A DNA stretch of 42,767 nt, from assembly GCA_964570855.1 (NCBI GenBank), contig CAZMZR010000023.1, positions 1 through 42,767 of the forward strand, in the 5' to 3' direction. The position numbers were made by a program, and so were the translations under genes. The stretch is from JAFGPS01 sp964570855. GTDB taxonomy: Bacteria; Planctomycetota; Phycisphaerae; Sedimentisphaerales; Anaerobacaceae. The notes below the pieces were generated by a model that was not told the DNA's origin, did no database searches, and saw only the letters and a list, made by a program, of their open reading frames with translations. Shown piece after piece: positions 36,001-42,767 of this stretch (the first letter of the stretch is position 1; every line of letters begins with the position of its first letter).

Positions 36001-39000
36001 TTGATATGGGCTTCCACTATCCTACCGGAGAGGACATGCTTCGATTAACTGTAAAGGTTATCGGCGAGCACGGTACGGTCTGGCCGATGGGCGGGACTTT
36101 CCCCAAGCATAAAAAAGTAACACTCACGGCGACAATGGACCTCGGCTATAGCGTCAGTTGGTTAGGGACCGACGACGACAGCTCCAATGCTCTTGTTAAT
36201 ACCGTGATAATGAATACCGACAGGACTGTTATCGTTGAATTCACTAAGTACGTTGGAAAGACTATAACCATCCCCGGTGATTACACAACACTTCAGGAAG
36301 CAGTATTTAAATCTCAGGAAGGCGATATTATCGTACTCGATCCCGGCACATATTACGGTGGATATATAGATTATACTCGATCGCTTGTGATAGACAAGTC
36401 TATCATAATCACATCGAAAAATCCGGACGATCCCTGCTGTGTCGCTGCAACGATTATTGATGGATATATGAACACTAATCCAGATGGTTTTAATAATTTA
36501 GGTATCCGTTTTGGTTCCGAAACAGATTCTAAAACAATTCTCAACGGAATTACGATACAGAACTGCGGCGGCTCTGTCGGAACTAGTATAGACGGGAACA
36601 GGCAATTAGGTTATCCGGACGGCGTTGACGGTGGTCCCATCGAAGGGGCTGCAATATATATCGCTAACGGAGCCTCTCCTGTTATTAAAAACTGTATCAT
36701 AAGAGACAACTGGATTGAGGGAGGTCATGGCGGTAACGGCGTGGACGCCGAGAACAACCCGGCTCTTAATGCCGGTCGAGGCGGCTGGAGCGGCTGGGCG
36801 TACGGCGGCGGTATATACTGCGGCCCGGACAGCAGTCCTAAATTCATCAACTGTATAATCGAGAATAATCAGGCGCACGGCGGCAACGGTGGCAACGGTG
36901 GTGACGAGGACCCACAGGGTGGTTATCCAAACTACGGAGGAACCTACAGTAGAGAAGAGGCATATGTTTTCGATCCCTTTAGCTCTCTTTTAACATGGGT
37001 TACTGATGGCCTGTGGTCACATTTAACATGGGACTATGCATCCTCCTATAGAGCTATTTATAACAAACCGCTTTTAACCTCGTTCATAGGAGACTACCGA
37101 TGGTACTCCGGGTACGGAGGAGGGGCGTTTTGCGATATTGGAAGTAATGTTGAATTTATCAATTGCCAAATCAGAGGCAATCGAACCTCCGGCGGAATGA
37201 GCGGACAAGGTGGTTTGTTTACCAGTGGAAGGCCTACCGAACCTCTGGTTCCCTACGAGATACCGAGTTTCGGAGCCGGTGTCTATTGTGCTGGTGGTTC
37301 CAAAGTTAATTTCACTGAATGTACATTCGAAGATAATATAGCCTCCGGAACCACGGCCGACGCCGATCCAAATCATAGTCTCGATCCGTATCGAGGTTAT
37401 GGAGGCGGTGTATGTGCCGAGGATTGCGCTTGTGTGACATTCGTGGACTGCAACTTCGCCGACAATGAATCCGACACCGGTGGTGGTATATATCTCGACG
37501 ATACGGAAGTAACAATCGTAAACTGCGATATCACCTCCAATAATGCACTTCGAGGCGGCGGATTATGCAGCCTGACCTCCTTAGTTGATATCACCAACAG
37601 CAATATTACCAATAACAGGGCAACGACCGACGTCAACGATCCCAACGACGACGACGTTTACACAAACGGTGCAGGTTTGTTCTGCTCAACGGGCGGTATA
37701 AATATCCAGGATTGCAATATCAGCGGCAATATAGCCGACTTTTCAGGTGGCGGTGCATATCTGCGTGACCTTGGTCTTGCTTCGTTCAGTAATAACCTGA
37801 TTGCCAACAATGGAGCGGACCGGGACGGCGGTGGCATATCGGTCAACTGGTACACTTTGTCGATATTCTCCAACTGCACCTTTGCCGGCAATGCTTCAAC
37901 TGGTGTTGACGCTGATAATGAAGAAGATGATGATGATGAAAAGACCGGTCTGGGCGGAGGTTTATACTGCTCATACCTCAGCGATTGTACAATTACCGAC
38001 AGTATCTTCTGGGACAACTTCGCAGCAATAGGCACTGGTATTGCGGTTGGAACCGGCTTCGAATACGATCTAAGACCTTCGACTCTTTCGATTTATAACA
38101 GCGATATCAAGAATGGACGATCTGCAATCTTTGTTGATGATAATTGCACGCTCAACTACCAAAATAATATTAATAAAGATCCTCTGTTCGTATCAGGACC
38201 GCTTGGTCGATATTATCTCAGTCAAACCAGTGCCGGCCAGTCACAACAAAGTCCCTGCGTCGATACCGGCAGTAATTATGTAAGCACCTTGAATTTGTCC
38301 GGATACACAACCCGCACCGATGGAGTAACAGATACAGGCCTCGTTGATATGGGTTATCACTATCTGGTTCAGGATCAATGCAGCCTGTGTGATCTGGCTT
38401 TTGACGGTATAATTGACTTCCAGGACTTTTCACTGCTGGCCCAAAAATGGCACAACAACGATTGCTCGGAAGGAAATAACTGGTGCCAGGGTGCAGATAT
38501 TACTTTGGATTCACGTGTTGATTTCAAAGACATCCTTTTCATAGCCGACTGCTGGCTTGTCCGGGACACAACCGCCCCGACTCCAAACCCGAGTCAATGG
38601 GAAATAGAACCTTACCTGAGCTCAGGAGGCACAATCAGCATGGTAGCCGCAACTGCCATTGATTTCTGGGGATGGGATGTTGAGTATTTATTCGAACGTA
38701 TCGGCAATGGCGATGACCACAACAGCGGCTGGCAAACAAGTCCGAATTACACGGACAGCGGCCTGACTCTCGATGCGGAATACGGCTACAGAGTAAAAAC
38801 ACGCGATGGAGTGGAAAACGAAACCGGATGGTCGGAACTTCGCTATGCCGGCAACGACACAACACCACCGGCACCTGCACCATACATCGAATCGATCGCT
38901 GCAGATACGGAAACTTCAATCACAATGACTTCAACAATTGCCAACGACCATAATCCTGTAGAGTATTACTTCGAGGCCGTGACTCTCGGCGGGCACGACA

Positions 39001-39479
39001 GTGGCTGGCAGGAAGAGCCGAATTACACTGATGTTGGTCTCGATCCGAATACCGAATACGGTTACAGGGTTAAAGCCAGAGACTTATCACCCAATATGAA
39101 TGAAACAGGCTGGTCGGCGATTTCTTATGCCATCACTCCTCTGCCGGCGGATCTGACCGCTCCGACACCGGATCCGATGGAATGGAGTACGGAAGAGGAC
39201 CCGAACGGCTTCACAGGATTACCTCGTGAATACAATAACGGCGGCGGCTCTTTTGATTACTGGGTTACGATGACGGCTGTTGTAGCAACCGACAACAGCG
39301 GTATTGTGGAATACTACTTCTGGTGCACGAGTGAACCTGGCTTGAGTAGCGGCTGGATTGCAGTACCAACATATAGCGTTCAGGTAGGTCGTAGTGGACA
39401 GGGTCACACCTTCCGTGTCAAGGCACGTGATGCATTCTACAATGAAACCGAATGGTCCACTGAAGAAAGGGCTGAATGA
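30099..39479 (+). CDS. Giant secreted subtilisin-like protease with three beta-helix modules, dockerin-like and FN3-like domains
   Basis: A 3126-residue exoprotein with a signal peptide (about 1-20, ending GYAGA). The S8 protease domain (about 165-475) has a complete triad: Asp177 (VVDTGID), His241 (HGTH) and Ser418 (SGTSMAAPHA), with Asn337 at the oxyanion hole and a DDDGNGYVDD calcium-like loop. Three right-handed beta-helix modules follow, at about 488-807, 978-1977 and 2054-2755. Each opens with an IQEAI/LQEAV-type strand and closes with DMGYHY or DMGFHY. InlB-type beta repeats (about 814-975 and 1981-2050) separate them. A dockerin-like two-EF-hand domain (about 2759-2824) and three FN3-like repeats end the protein. 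It starts 136 bases after the secretin. The ribosome binding site is weak (AGAGAAG). Confidence 0.88.
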   Translation: MKRQILISLFVLLSATGYAGAFELPGLNINLSEEESAAYKQNELIVRFADPDPGTQPATGPVIIGPLSRHAIRNTISNYIIEGASVDKEYDNVSSGLAVVKLPQNTTVVDAFIKFNLSASIRYAEPNYKYKLLDLPNVTSFRELYGTDNTIQTGGTSEADIDTSQSGDSNIIVAVVDTGIDYTHPGLIDNIWVNRAELNGTPDIDDDGNGYVDDIYGYDFAGAIANDPDDGDNDPKDSFFHGTHIAGIIGTTSNNNEDIPDDNYNIKMMTLKVFADDYALEPQVFADDAVEAIGYAIDNGARIINASWGGNFYSQSLYDAIKDAGDEGLLFVAAAGNDYGNDNDLNPVYPASFDLENIISVTSKDSDSRLSVFSNYGASSVDIAETGTDILSTTPTYETFAMLVNGVSTNYDILSGTSMAAPHASAACALLWSQYASLPNQSIKNMLLNTADPIPTISRFSQSNGSINLQKALLALPRGGAGKILNATRYNPDEPNDSSYDSIQEAIDDAVDGDELIVKSNSLYTETIDFKGKAITLRSGDTDNPDDPNISPDNTYILGSANPDTSVVSFITNEGPQTVLKGLAIGWGSAEYGGGIVCEGSSPTITDCIITNNLSTRRGGGIDCYDASPLIANCQITENFAEDIGGGISCYNSNPTILNCLLDNNAAVYQGGGIALDSSSPVITNCTVIIDEPDAPKDGGIFAFNNSVPTITNCILWGNGDDLYDCSATYSDIEDNDQGGGNIHSDPKFIEGPLGKYYLTQIAAGQIFDSPCVNTGSNIAINFNDLIEYTTRTDGEADDGVIDMGYHYLSAPTEYVQLNILEVINNVPVEPGQSRGLIFVDPNTGPYRKYEVVKITAIPNAGYRIKGWFGTDDDSSTDITNAVTLVNDALVAIEFEQRPKYSLRTEVIGGHGSIDPYYRSGKEYYEGEVIDLKAVPDQTYIVDQWQGTDDDELWSSTNTVTIDSDKVITVSFRKSETLHVPGQYRDINYAISAAYSHGDKIIVSAGTYSSTPYDFQGKAVTVTSEYPDDPCAVAATVILVRAIYPPSTAAPSPAFIFQSGEGNDSRVDGFTIQGQGDPGYAETEPNSEDPLPGQNALGGAITCLNGSSPTLSRLVIKDCIARGGDGENNVFEPEAPDDPDEALEPLDPLDPPDELPEPIDPGDDTIPVDGIPGDDGQAGVPGEPGAAGIDGEPGLPGGDGGSAFGGAMYFDSGCSPIIENCTIIDCLAVGGDGGWGGAGQNGQNGQDGQAGQDGQDGQDAAEALNGGNPAAGGNGGMGGDGGVGGDGGKGGDGGAGGTGGIATGGAIFFGPDCSPTIRSCKIINCVTRQGLGNSGGDGGNGGIGGVGSAPGEGGGGGSGDPDGDDGEAGAEAAGGFGGDGGKGGDMGANGAISWAGAIYFGENCKIVMEDTIITENKTTTIVPTYTYGGGDGGDGGVGGDGEGDAPGGNGGFGGDGGAGGPTPVEEEDGEEEEEDDPNIPNVTTGTGGPGGEAGEGGEAGEDGADGMYSSSYTTSYGGANFYDIDCNSVLTGCTISYNTCRQTDGDGQDGGGEFYSDGCQVKLVNFEAADNTAGYYGYGGGQYFSWGCSINVNNGSYIHNSAGLDGGGMFCLYECALDINDSSFISNSTLWSYGAGGGLYAGGIIDSSTERWYNGGTININDSTFGNNTASFGGAIHWYGDGAEVTLNKLTVSNNTADHGGGIYWSGGAPVISNCNLIGNKAQINTVPSEIDYIDWFYGGGGGMFCWSSDATIENCFITGNSSSGSGGGIYVGGTSDASKIKNCLVKGNNAIISGGGIMATWLSTPTISNCTIVENTAYDANNTTHGRGGGISCSYGSQTTLINNILWDNTGTKGNQAAIGYIQEPDYLDPPSTLTINHSDIQGGRTSRAIYVESGRKLQWRQGNISSDPKFVTDPNFIGTYYLDQTVAGKEVDIPSPCVDTGSDLAVNLNLDNFTTRIDDVGDSNIVDMGFHYPTGEDMLRLTVKVIGEHGTVWPMGGTFPKHKKVTLTATMDLGYSVSWLGTDDDSSNALVNTVIMNTDRTVIVEFTKYVGKTITIPGDYTTLQEAVFKSQEGDIIVLDPGTYYGGYIDYTRSLVIDKSIIITSKNPDDPCCVAATIIDGYMNTNPDGFNNLGIRFGSETDSKTILNGITIQNCGGSVGTSIDGNRQLGYPDGVDGGPIEGAAIYIANGASPVIKNCIIRDNWIEGGHGGNGVDAENNPALNAGRGGWSGWAYGGGIYCGPDSSPKFINCIIENNQAHGGNGGNGGDEDPQGGYPNYGGTYSREEAYVFDPFSSLLTWVTDGLWSHLTWDYASSYRAIYNKPLLTSFIGDYRWYSGYGGGAFCDIGSNVEFINCQIRGNRTSGGMSGQGGLFTSGRPTEPLVPYEIPSFGAGVYCAGGSKVNFTECTFEDNIASGTTADADPNHSLDPYRGYGGGVCAEDCACVTFVDCNFADNESDTGGGIYLDDTEVTIVNCDITSNNALRGGGLCSLTSLVDITNSNITNNRATTDVNDPNDDDVYTNGAGLFCSTGGINIQDCNISGNIADFSGGGAYLRDLGLASFSNNLIANNGADRDGGGISVNWYTLSIFSNCTFAGNASTGVDADNEEDDDDEKTGLGGGLYCSYLSDCTITDSIFWDNFAAIGTGIAVGTGFEYDLRPSTLSIYNSDIKNGRSAIFVDDNCTLNYQNNINKDPLFVSGPLGRYYLSQTSAGQSQQSPCVDTGSNYVSTLNLSGYTTRTDGVTDTGLVDMGYHYLVQDQCSLCDLAFDGIIDFQDFSLLAQKWHNNDCSEGNNWCQGADITLDSRVDFKDILFIADCWLVRDTTAPTPNPSQWEIEPYLSSGGTISMVAATAIDFWGWDVEYLFERIGNGDDHNSGWQTSPNYTDSGLTLDAEYGYRVKTRDGVENETGWSELRYAGNDTTPPAPAPYIESIAADTETSITMTSTIANDHNPVEYYFEAVTLGGHDSGWQEEPNYTDVGLDPNTEYGYRVKARDLSPNMNETGWSAISYAITPLPADLTAPTPDPMEWSTEEDPNGFTGLPREYNNGGGSFDYWVTMTAVVATDNSGIVEYYFWCTSEPGLSSGWIAVPTYSVQVGRSGQGHTFRVKARDAFYNETEWSTEERAE
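33600..34620 (+). repeat. Collagen-like and glycine-rich loops in the second beta-helix module
   Basis: Four low-complexity coding stretches. A collagen-like Gly-X-Y run (about 33600-33700, GIPGDDGQAG then GVPGEPGAAG) is followed by three glycine/aspartate-rich runs (about 33785-34005, 34095-34260, 34380-34615) built from GGDGG, GQDGQ and GEGG units. Each lies between ordinary beta-helix rungs ending in GGAIYF-type strands, so they read as loops extruded from the helix. Confidence 0.8.
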
Positions 39480-39551
39480 TAAACACAGCCGGAGTCTGTC
39501 TATACAGTACTGCCGGGGCGATAAATCCTTGCAGCTTAAATAACATATAAG

Positions 39552-39579
39552 GCACAAAAGAGCTTTTTTTCTTCTGTGC
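39552..39579 (+). terminator. Hairpin after the giant protease gene
   Basis: GCACA (39552-39556) pairs with TGTGC (39575-39579), and the inner AAGA can pair with TCTT, around a T-rich loop. It lies 73 bases after the stop. The T-run is in the loop rather than after the stem, so termination is plausible but not certain. Nothing else is seen in 39580-39800. Confidence 0.4.
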
Positions 39580-39810
39580 AGGAACGTGGTATTATCCAAT
39601 AATACACGTGACGTTCAGGCACTTGGCCTATAGCTCATTCATCTGATTGCTGAATTTCTATCGCTTTATATGATTTCTTGTAGCTGTCTTATTATAGCTC
39701 AGGGGAAAGTTCAGCAATTAATCCCTCTATAACTTAAAAAAAAAGAAAATCGCGGAATCATCCCCGGCCGCCGGTTACGGGATAAACCATATTTTTTTCG
39801 TTATTACTCG

Positions 39811-39847
39811 GTCAACTGTTGACAAAAACACGGCTTTTATATATGAT
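39811..39847 (+). promoter_or_regulatory. Promoter with overlapping palindrome
   Basis: TTGACA (39819-39824), a 17-base spacer and TATGAT (39842-39847) form a near-consensus promoter about 50 bases before the ATG at 39897. GTCAAC-T-GTTGAC (39811-39823), a perfect 13-bp inverted repeat, overlaps the -35 and could be a repressor site. Confidence 0.55.
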
Positions 39848-39896
39848 ATTATTATAGAGATAGAACCATATTATTACTTTTTTTGAGAGCCAAGAT

Positions 39897-40886
39897 ATGG
39901 ACTCGAGAAAAGAAGGCGGTGTAAGGCAATACAAATGGCACATTGTGGTGATATGTATTGCAGTGGCGATTGTTATTATTCTGACTTTATATACAGACCT
40001 CTTCCAGCCGTCCGAGACTAATTTACTACGTCAGCTCGTGTTTTTATTCGGCGCTTTGATTTTTCTCATCGCTCTTCTTGTGATGCTCTCAAGGGTAATT
40101 AAGATACTTGATGCGTTACAGGATAACAGTTCGAAACTCGAAGATTTAACCGGTGCCCTCGAAAAAATCCACACAGGATTGGCACAAATCAACCACAGCA
40201 CCCGCATCAGTGAAACAGCAAAGGCCATTGCATTCCGTGAAGCGGATAGACAATCTCTGCGGGAGGCCGTATTTGAGAAGCTCCAAATGCAGGATTATGA
40301 CACAGCCAACGATATTATTAACGAGATCGCCAAACGCTCGGAATATATGGAACTGGCTGAAGAATTAAGATCACAGACCGAACAGTATCACAATGCTACA
40401 GACCAGGAACGGTTGAATCAAATAATAGAGCATATCGAAAAACTTATCATTGAATGCCAGTGGTCCAGGGCAAGTGCACAAATCGAGGGGCTCATTAGCA
40501 ACTATCCGGACAGTGAAAAGGCAAAAGCAATGCGTCAGGTCCTGCACGATAAGAAACAGGAACGAAAAAGAATCCTGCTTGCCGCATGGGACGATGCAAT
40601 AACACACGAGGAAACGGATCGCAGCCTGGATATCTTAAAAGAGCTCGACCAATACCTTACTCCCAATGAAGCACTGGCTCTCCAGGAAGCGGCGAGTGAT
40701 GTATTTCGTACTAAATTACATAACCTGGGTGTTCAGTTCTCGATCGCAGTGACTGAAAAGAGATGGACCAGCGCGCTGGATATCGGCCAACAGATTATCA
40801 AAGATTTTCCAAACAGCAAAATGTCCCAGGAAATCCGGATAAAACTGGATATTCTTAAACAAAACGTCCAGATGCAAAACAATTAG
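39897..40886 (+). CDS. Two-helix membrane protein with coiled coil and TPR-like repeats
   Basis: A 329-residue protein of unknown function. Two hydrophobic helices (about 15-31 and 44-66) form a hairpin that puts both ends on the same side, probably the cytoplasm. A predicted coiled coil (about 70-105, LQDNSSKLEDLTGALEKI) follows. Then come helical repeats resembling TPRs, with spaced motifs such as WSRASAQIEGLISNYPDS and WTSALDIGQQIIKDFPNS. It may be a membrane scaffold. The stop is 21 bases from the convergent gene stop at 40908. Confidence 0.75.
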   Translation: MDSRKEGGVRQYKWHIVVICIAVAIVIILTLYTDLFQPSETNLLRQLVFLFGALIFLIALLVMLSRVIKILDALQDNSSKLEDLTGALEKIHTGLAQINHSTRISETAKAIAFREADRQSLREAVFEKLQMQDYDTANDIINEIAKRSEYMELAEELRSQTEQYHNATDQERLNQIIEHIEKLIIECQWSRASAQIEGLISNYPDSEKAKAMRQVLHDKKQERKRILLAAWDDAITHEETDRSLDILKELDQYLTPNEALALQEAASDVFRTKLHNLGVQFSIAVTEKRWTSALDIGQQIIKDFPNSKMSQEIRIKLDILKQNVQMQNN

Positions 40887-40907
40887 ACATGCTTGTCCTA
40901 TCCGCAA

Positions 40908-41453
40908 TTACTGAAAATCAAACAATGACTGAGTTTTAATCATTGTCACTTGATCCGGATAAGCGGCAAACGTATGAATGTGCAGTTCAGTTTTTCTGGC
41001 CTCGAAATCCACATAGCAAAACGGCTGAAGCCTGCCAACTTCCAACTCGGGGAATTTTACAAATACGCCCCTGTTTCGGGCAAAACGTTCAAGGTCGGTA
41101 TGGCTCTGTCGATATAAGTTGGGGCTCATTTTCTCGACCTGAAAATCAGTCATGTAACTAACTCCACGACTCAAGGTACATTTATGAGTGCGTGGGCCGC
41201 GGAATTGAAAACGCTCAATCAATCCCCGCGAGGGCAGCATCTGACCGGGCGTGCTGATTACCTCACTAAGACAAATGTCGCCGGCAAAAACACTGACAAC
41301 ATGAGTGCAACCGGTAACCCAAATAACAGCCTCATAATTCTCGGTATTTATCTGTCGGCTGGCATATATCTGAAAAAGTTCAGGATGTACGGGTCGCTGA
41401 AAAAGGCTGAACATTAGTTCTTCAACAGCTACATTGATTTGTGGTAATTCCAT
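40908..41453 (-). CDS. Conserved protein of unknown function (possibly DUF2617-like)
   Basis: A 181-residue soluble protein with no signal peptide or membrane segment. The ATG at 41453 is chosen because GGGAAAG lies 6 bases upstream; a GTG at 41480 lies only about 8 bases after the predicted transcription start. It is rich in beta-strand-like stretches (EAVIWVTGCTHVVSVF, TELHIHTFAAYPD). It resembles, from memory, the uncharacterised DUF2617 family, but I could not check this. It is monocistronic by layout, with its own strong promoter. Confidence 0.65.
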   Translation of the reverse strand: MELPQINVAVEELMFSLFQRPVHPELFQIYASRQINTENYEAVIWVTGCTHVVSVFAGDICLSEVISTPGQMLPSRGLIERFQFRGPRTHKCTLSRGVSYMTDFQVEKMSPNLYRQSHTDLERFARNRGVFVKFPELEVGRLQPFCYVDFEARKTELHIHTFAAYPDQVTMIKTQSLFDFQ

Positions 41454-41495
41454 AAATCTTTCCCAACCCAAAAAACTCACTTCTTATTTTCTATT

Positions 41496-41524
41496 ATTAT
41501 ATCAAAATCTATATACTTTTTCAA
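41496..41524 (-). promoter_or_regulatory. Strong promoter of the 40908-41453 gene
   Basis: On the - strand TTGAAA (41519-41524), a 17-base spacer and a perfect TATAAT (41496-41501), about 43 bases before the ATG. Confidence 0.6.
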
Positions 41525-41530
41525 GGCTTA

Positions 41531-41544
41531 TATCAGTACTGATA
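41531..41544. promoter_or_regulatory. 14-bp perfect palindrome upstream of the promoter
   Basis: TATCAGTACTGATA is perfectly self-complementary and lies 6 bases upstream of the -35 of the leftward promoter, a typical activator or operator position. Confidence 0.35.
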
Positions 41545-41649
41545 AGGGGGTTTCGTGCACTTATAGGACGATTTTTCTACAAGCTGTTCATTGTAAAAGA
41601 GTAATATCAGGAACTTTTTTTTGGAAAATAATCGTTATCTCTGGAATTT

Positions 41650-42618
41650 CTAATTTGTGAAAAAGAACGCAGTGATAGAGACCGCGATAATATTATAAAA
41701 AGCATGAGTTCCGGCTGTTATTCCAAAGCCGCGAATTGCATAAAGGATTGCGAAATAAATGCCTGCCATGGTTCGAAATGCAAACCTGACCCAATCAAAC
41801 GGATCTACAATATTTGGTCTGCCGCTAAGTAAATCTACATGGTGATGTGCACTAAACAAAGCCGCTGAAATCAGAACCGAAAGGATAATGGCGTTTTCAT
41901 GGTTGAGCTTAAAAACATCCTGAAATAACAGCATCAGAATACATATCAAAATCAAACGAAAAACAAGCTCTTCGTAGATTCCGGCTCCTATTCCCGTCAC
42001 TATATTTGCCAACAATAAATGATTCCGACTGGATGTGTCAGTTTCATAAACAACCGATTGTGAAGAATTATAGTCCTGCACAGAAGAGCAGGACGGAAGT
42101 GTCATCTCTTGTCGCGGTAATCGGCCGTTATCGAATCGGCTGAATTCATTTTGTGAGCCAACAGAGCTTAGCAACATTGTCAGGACAATCAACGGAACTG
42201 CAAGAAGGATGCACTCTACCGCCATTGGAACAATATCTCCGGGCCAGAAATACCATTGTTTGCCGGAACTTATTTGTAACGATAACAAAATAATAATAAC
42301 AGCCAGCGGAGGAGCAGCCCATGCAAATTTACCACCAAAGCCCAACGATTCCAGCATGTGCTGCAACCAGACAAACGCAACGACGCGAATCTGAGATTGA
42401 TTCAGGACGTCCGTATTAATGTAAAATGTCCCCAATTCATAGAATGCAATAAAAGGCAGCAGGAAAATAACGGCATATATTGGTCGAGATGTTCTGTCCA
42501 AATAGGAATCCTGTGTGAAGTTGAACAACTGGCTTGTACTGTATTTGAGCTTTCTGCTCGTCCCGTTTGCAGTTATTGTCTTGCGTCCCGAGTTTTTGAC
42601 AATCGACCACAATTTCAT
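41650..42618 (-). CDS. CPBP-family intramembrane metalloprotease (CAAX/Abi-like)
   Basis: A 322-residue polytopic membrane protein. The catalytic motif set of the CPBP family is present: YEELVFR (EExxxR), then SAHHH with the metal-binding histidine pair, and GTHAFYN near the C-terminus. About seven helices are seen, with a polar loop (about residues 163-200) between helices 4 and 5. Family members cleave within membranes or act in peptide resistance; the substrate is not deducible here. It is divergent from the partial gene at 42736. Confidence 0.85.
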   Translation of the reverse strand: MKLWSIVKNSGRKTITANGTSRKLKYSTSQLFNFTQDSYLDRTSRPIYAVIFLLPFIAFYELGTFYINTDVLNQSQIRVVAFVWLQHMLESLGFGGKFAWAAPPLAVIIILLSLQISSGKQWYFWPGDIVPMAVECILLAVPLIVLTMLLSSVGSQNEFSRFDNGRLPRQEMTLPSCSSVQDYNSSQSVVYETDTSSRNHLLLANIVTGIGAGIYEELVFRLILICILMLLFQDVFKLNHENAIILSVLISAALFSAHHHVDLLSGRPNIVDPFDWVRFAFRTMAGIYFAILYAIRGFGITAGTHAFYNIIAVSITAFFFTN

Positions 42619-42735
42619 ATGCCTTTATTGATATTTGTTAATTTACTCATCTGAATTTTTGCAGAGTCTACTTCAAGTAAGCCGAAAATACAATAGTCAA
42701 AGGAAATAAATACCAAAAACAAAGAGGTGATATAC

Positions 42736-42767
42736 ATGAAACCGTCCTTATGCTTTCTCGGTGGATG
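42736..42767 (+). CDS. Start of an unidentified gene (partial)
   Basis: ATG at 42736 with AGAGGTGA 5-6 bases upstream, then MKPSLCFLGG before the window ends. Too short to identify. Confidence 0.45.
   Translation, partial: MKPSLCFLGG

Overview
The window looks like a piece of a Planctomycetota chromosome, most likely an anaerobic Phycisphaerae/Sedimentisphaerales-type organism. This is inferred from the mix of LamG-containing surface proteins, a planctomycete-style dockerin-like domain, a giant S8 protease with beta-helix modules, a TPR-rich secretin and an Mrp-linked energy-converting hydrogenase. No rRNA, tRNA, CRISPR array or insertion sequence was seen. A 100-N gap flanked by an identical 55-bp sequence suggests a short-read, probably metagenomic, assembly.

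Region 1 (1-10.7 kb, + strand): three paralogous secreted LamG proteins (543-2774, 5862-8081, 8460-10655), with a membrane-anchored SGNH-hydrolase/TPR protein (3228-5462) between the first two. The first two paralogs share a promoter with tandem 12-bp repeats spaced 21 bp. All three have long 5' leaders carrying the same 23-nt block about 30-38 nt after the -10 box, so they look like one co-regulated family with a shared, unexplained leader RNA element.

Region 2 (10.9-25.0 kb): a small ACT-domain protein (+), then on the - strand the redox regulator Rex followed by a 17-gene cluster. In transcription order: sulfhydrogenase/AsrA-like Fe-S protein, AsrB-like flavoprotein, polyferredoxin, NuoH-like membrane subunit, [NiFe] small subunit, NuoC-like subunit, [NiFe] large subunit, NuoL/HyfB-like antiporter subunit, MbhDE-like subunit, MrpB, C, D, E, F, G, a NuoI/HycF-like ferredoxin and a hydrogenase maturation protease. 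Most junctions are overlapping or within a few bases. The layout suggests a group 4 [NiFe] hydrogenase joined to a cation/proton antiporter and to an NAD(P)H-type flavoprotein, controlled by the NADH/NAD+ ratio. Two copies of a short dispersed repeat sit exactly before the small- and large-subunit genes and appear to supply their ribosome binding sites.

Region 3 (25.3-39.5 kb): tsaB (-), then a TTG-initiated secretin gene (+) with N-terminal TPR-like helices and a long Gly-Met linker containing the gap. It is followed by a 3126-residue subtilisin-like protease with three beta-helix modules, collagen-like and glycine-rich loops, a dockerin-like domain and FN3-like repeats. The secretin and the giant exoprotein may be functionally linked; this is an inference from adjacency.

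Region 4 (39.5-42.8 kb): a two-helix membrane protein with TPR-like repeats (+), a conserved protein of unknown function (-), a CPBP-family membrane protease (-) and the first codons of a further gene (+).
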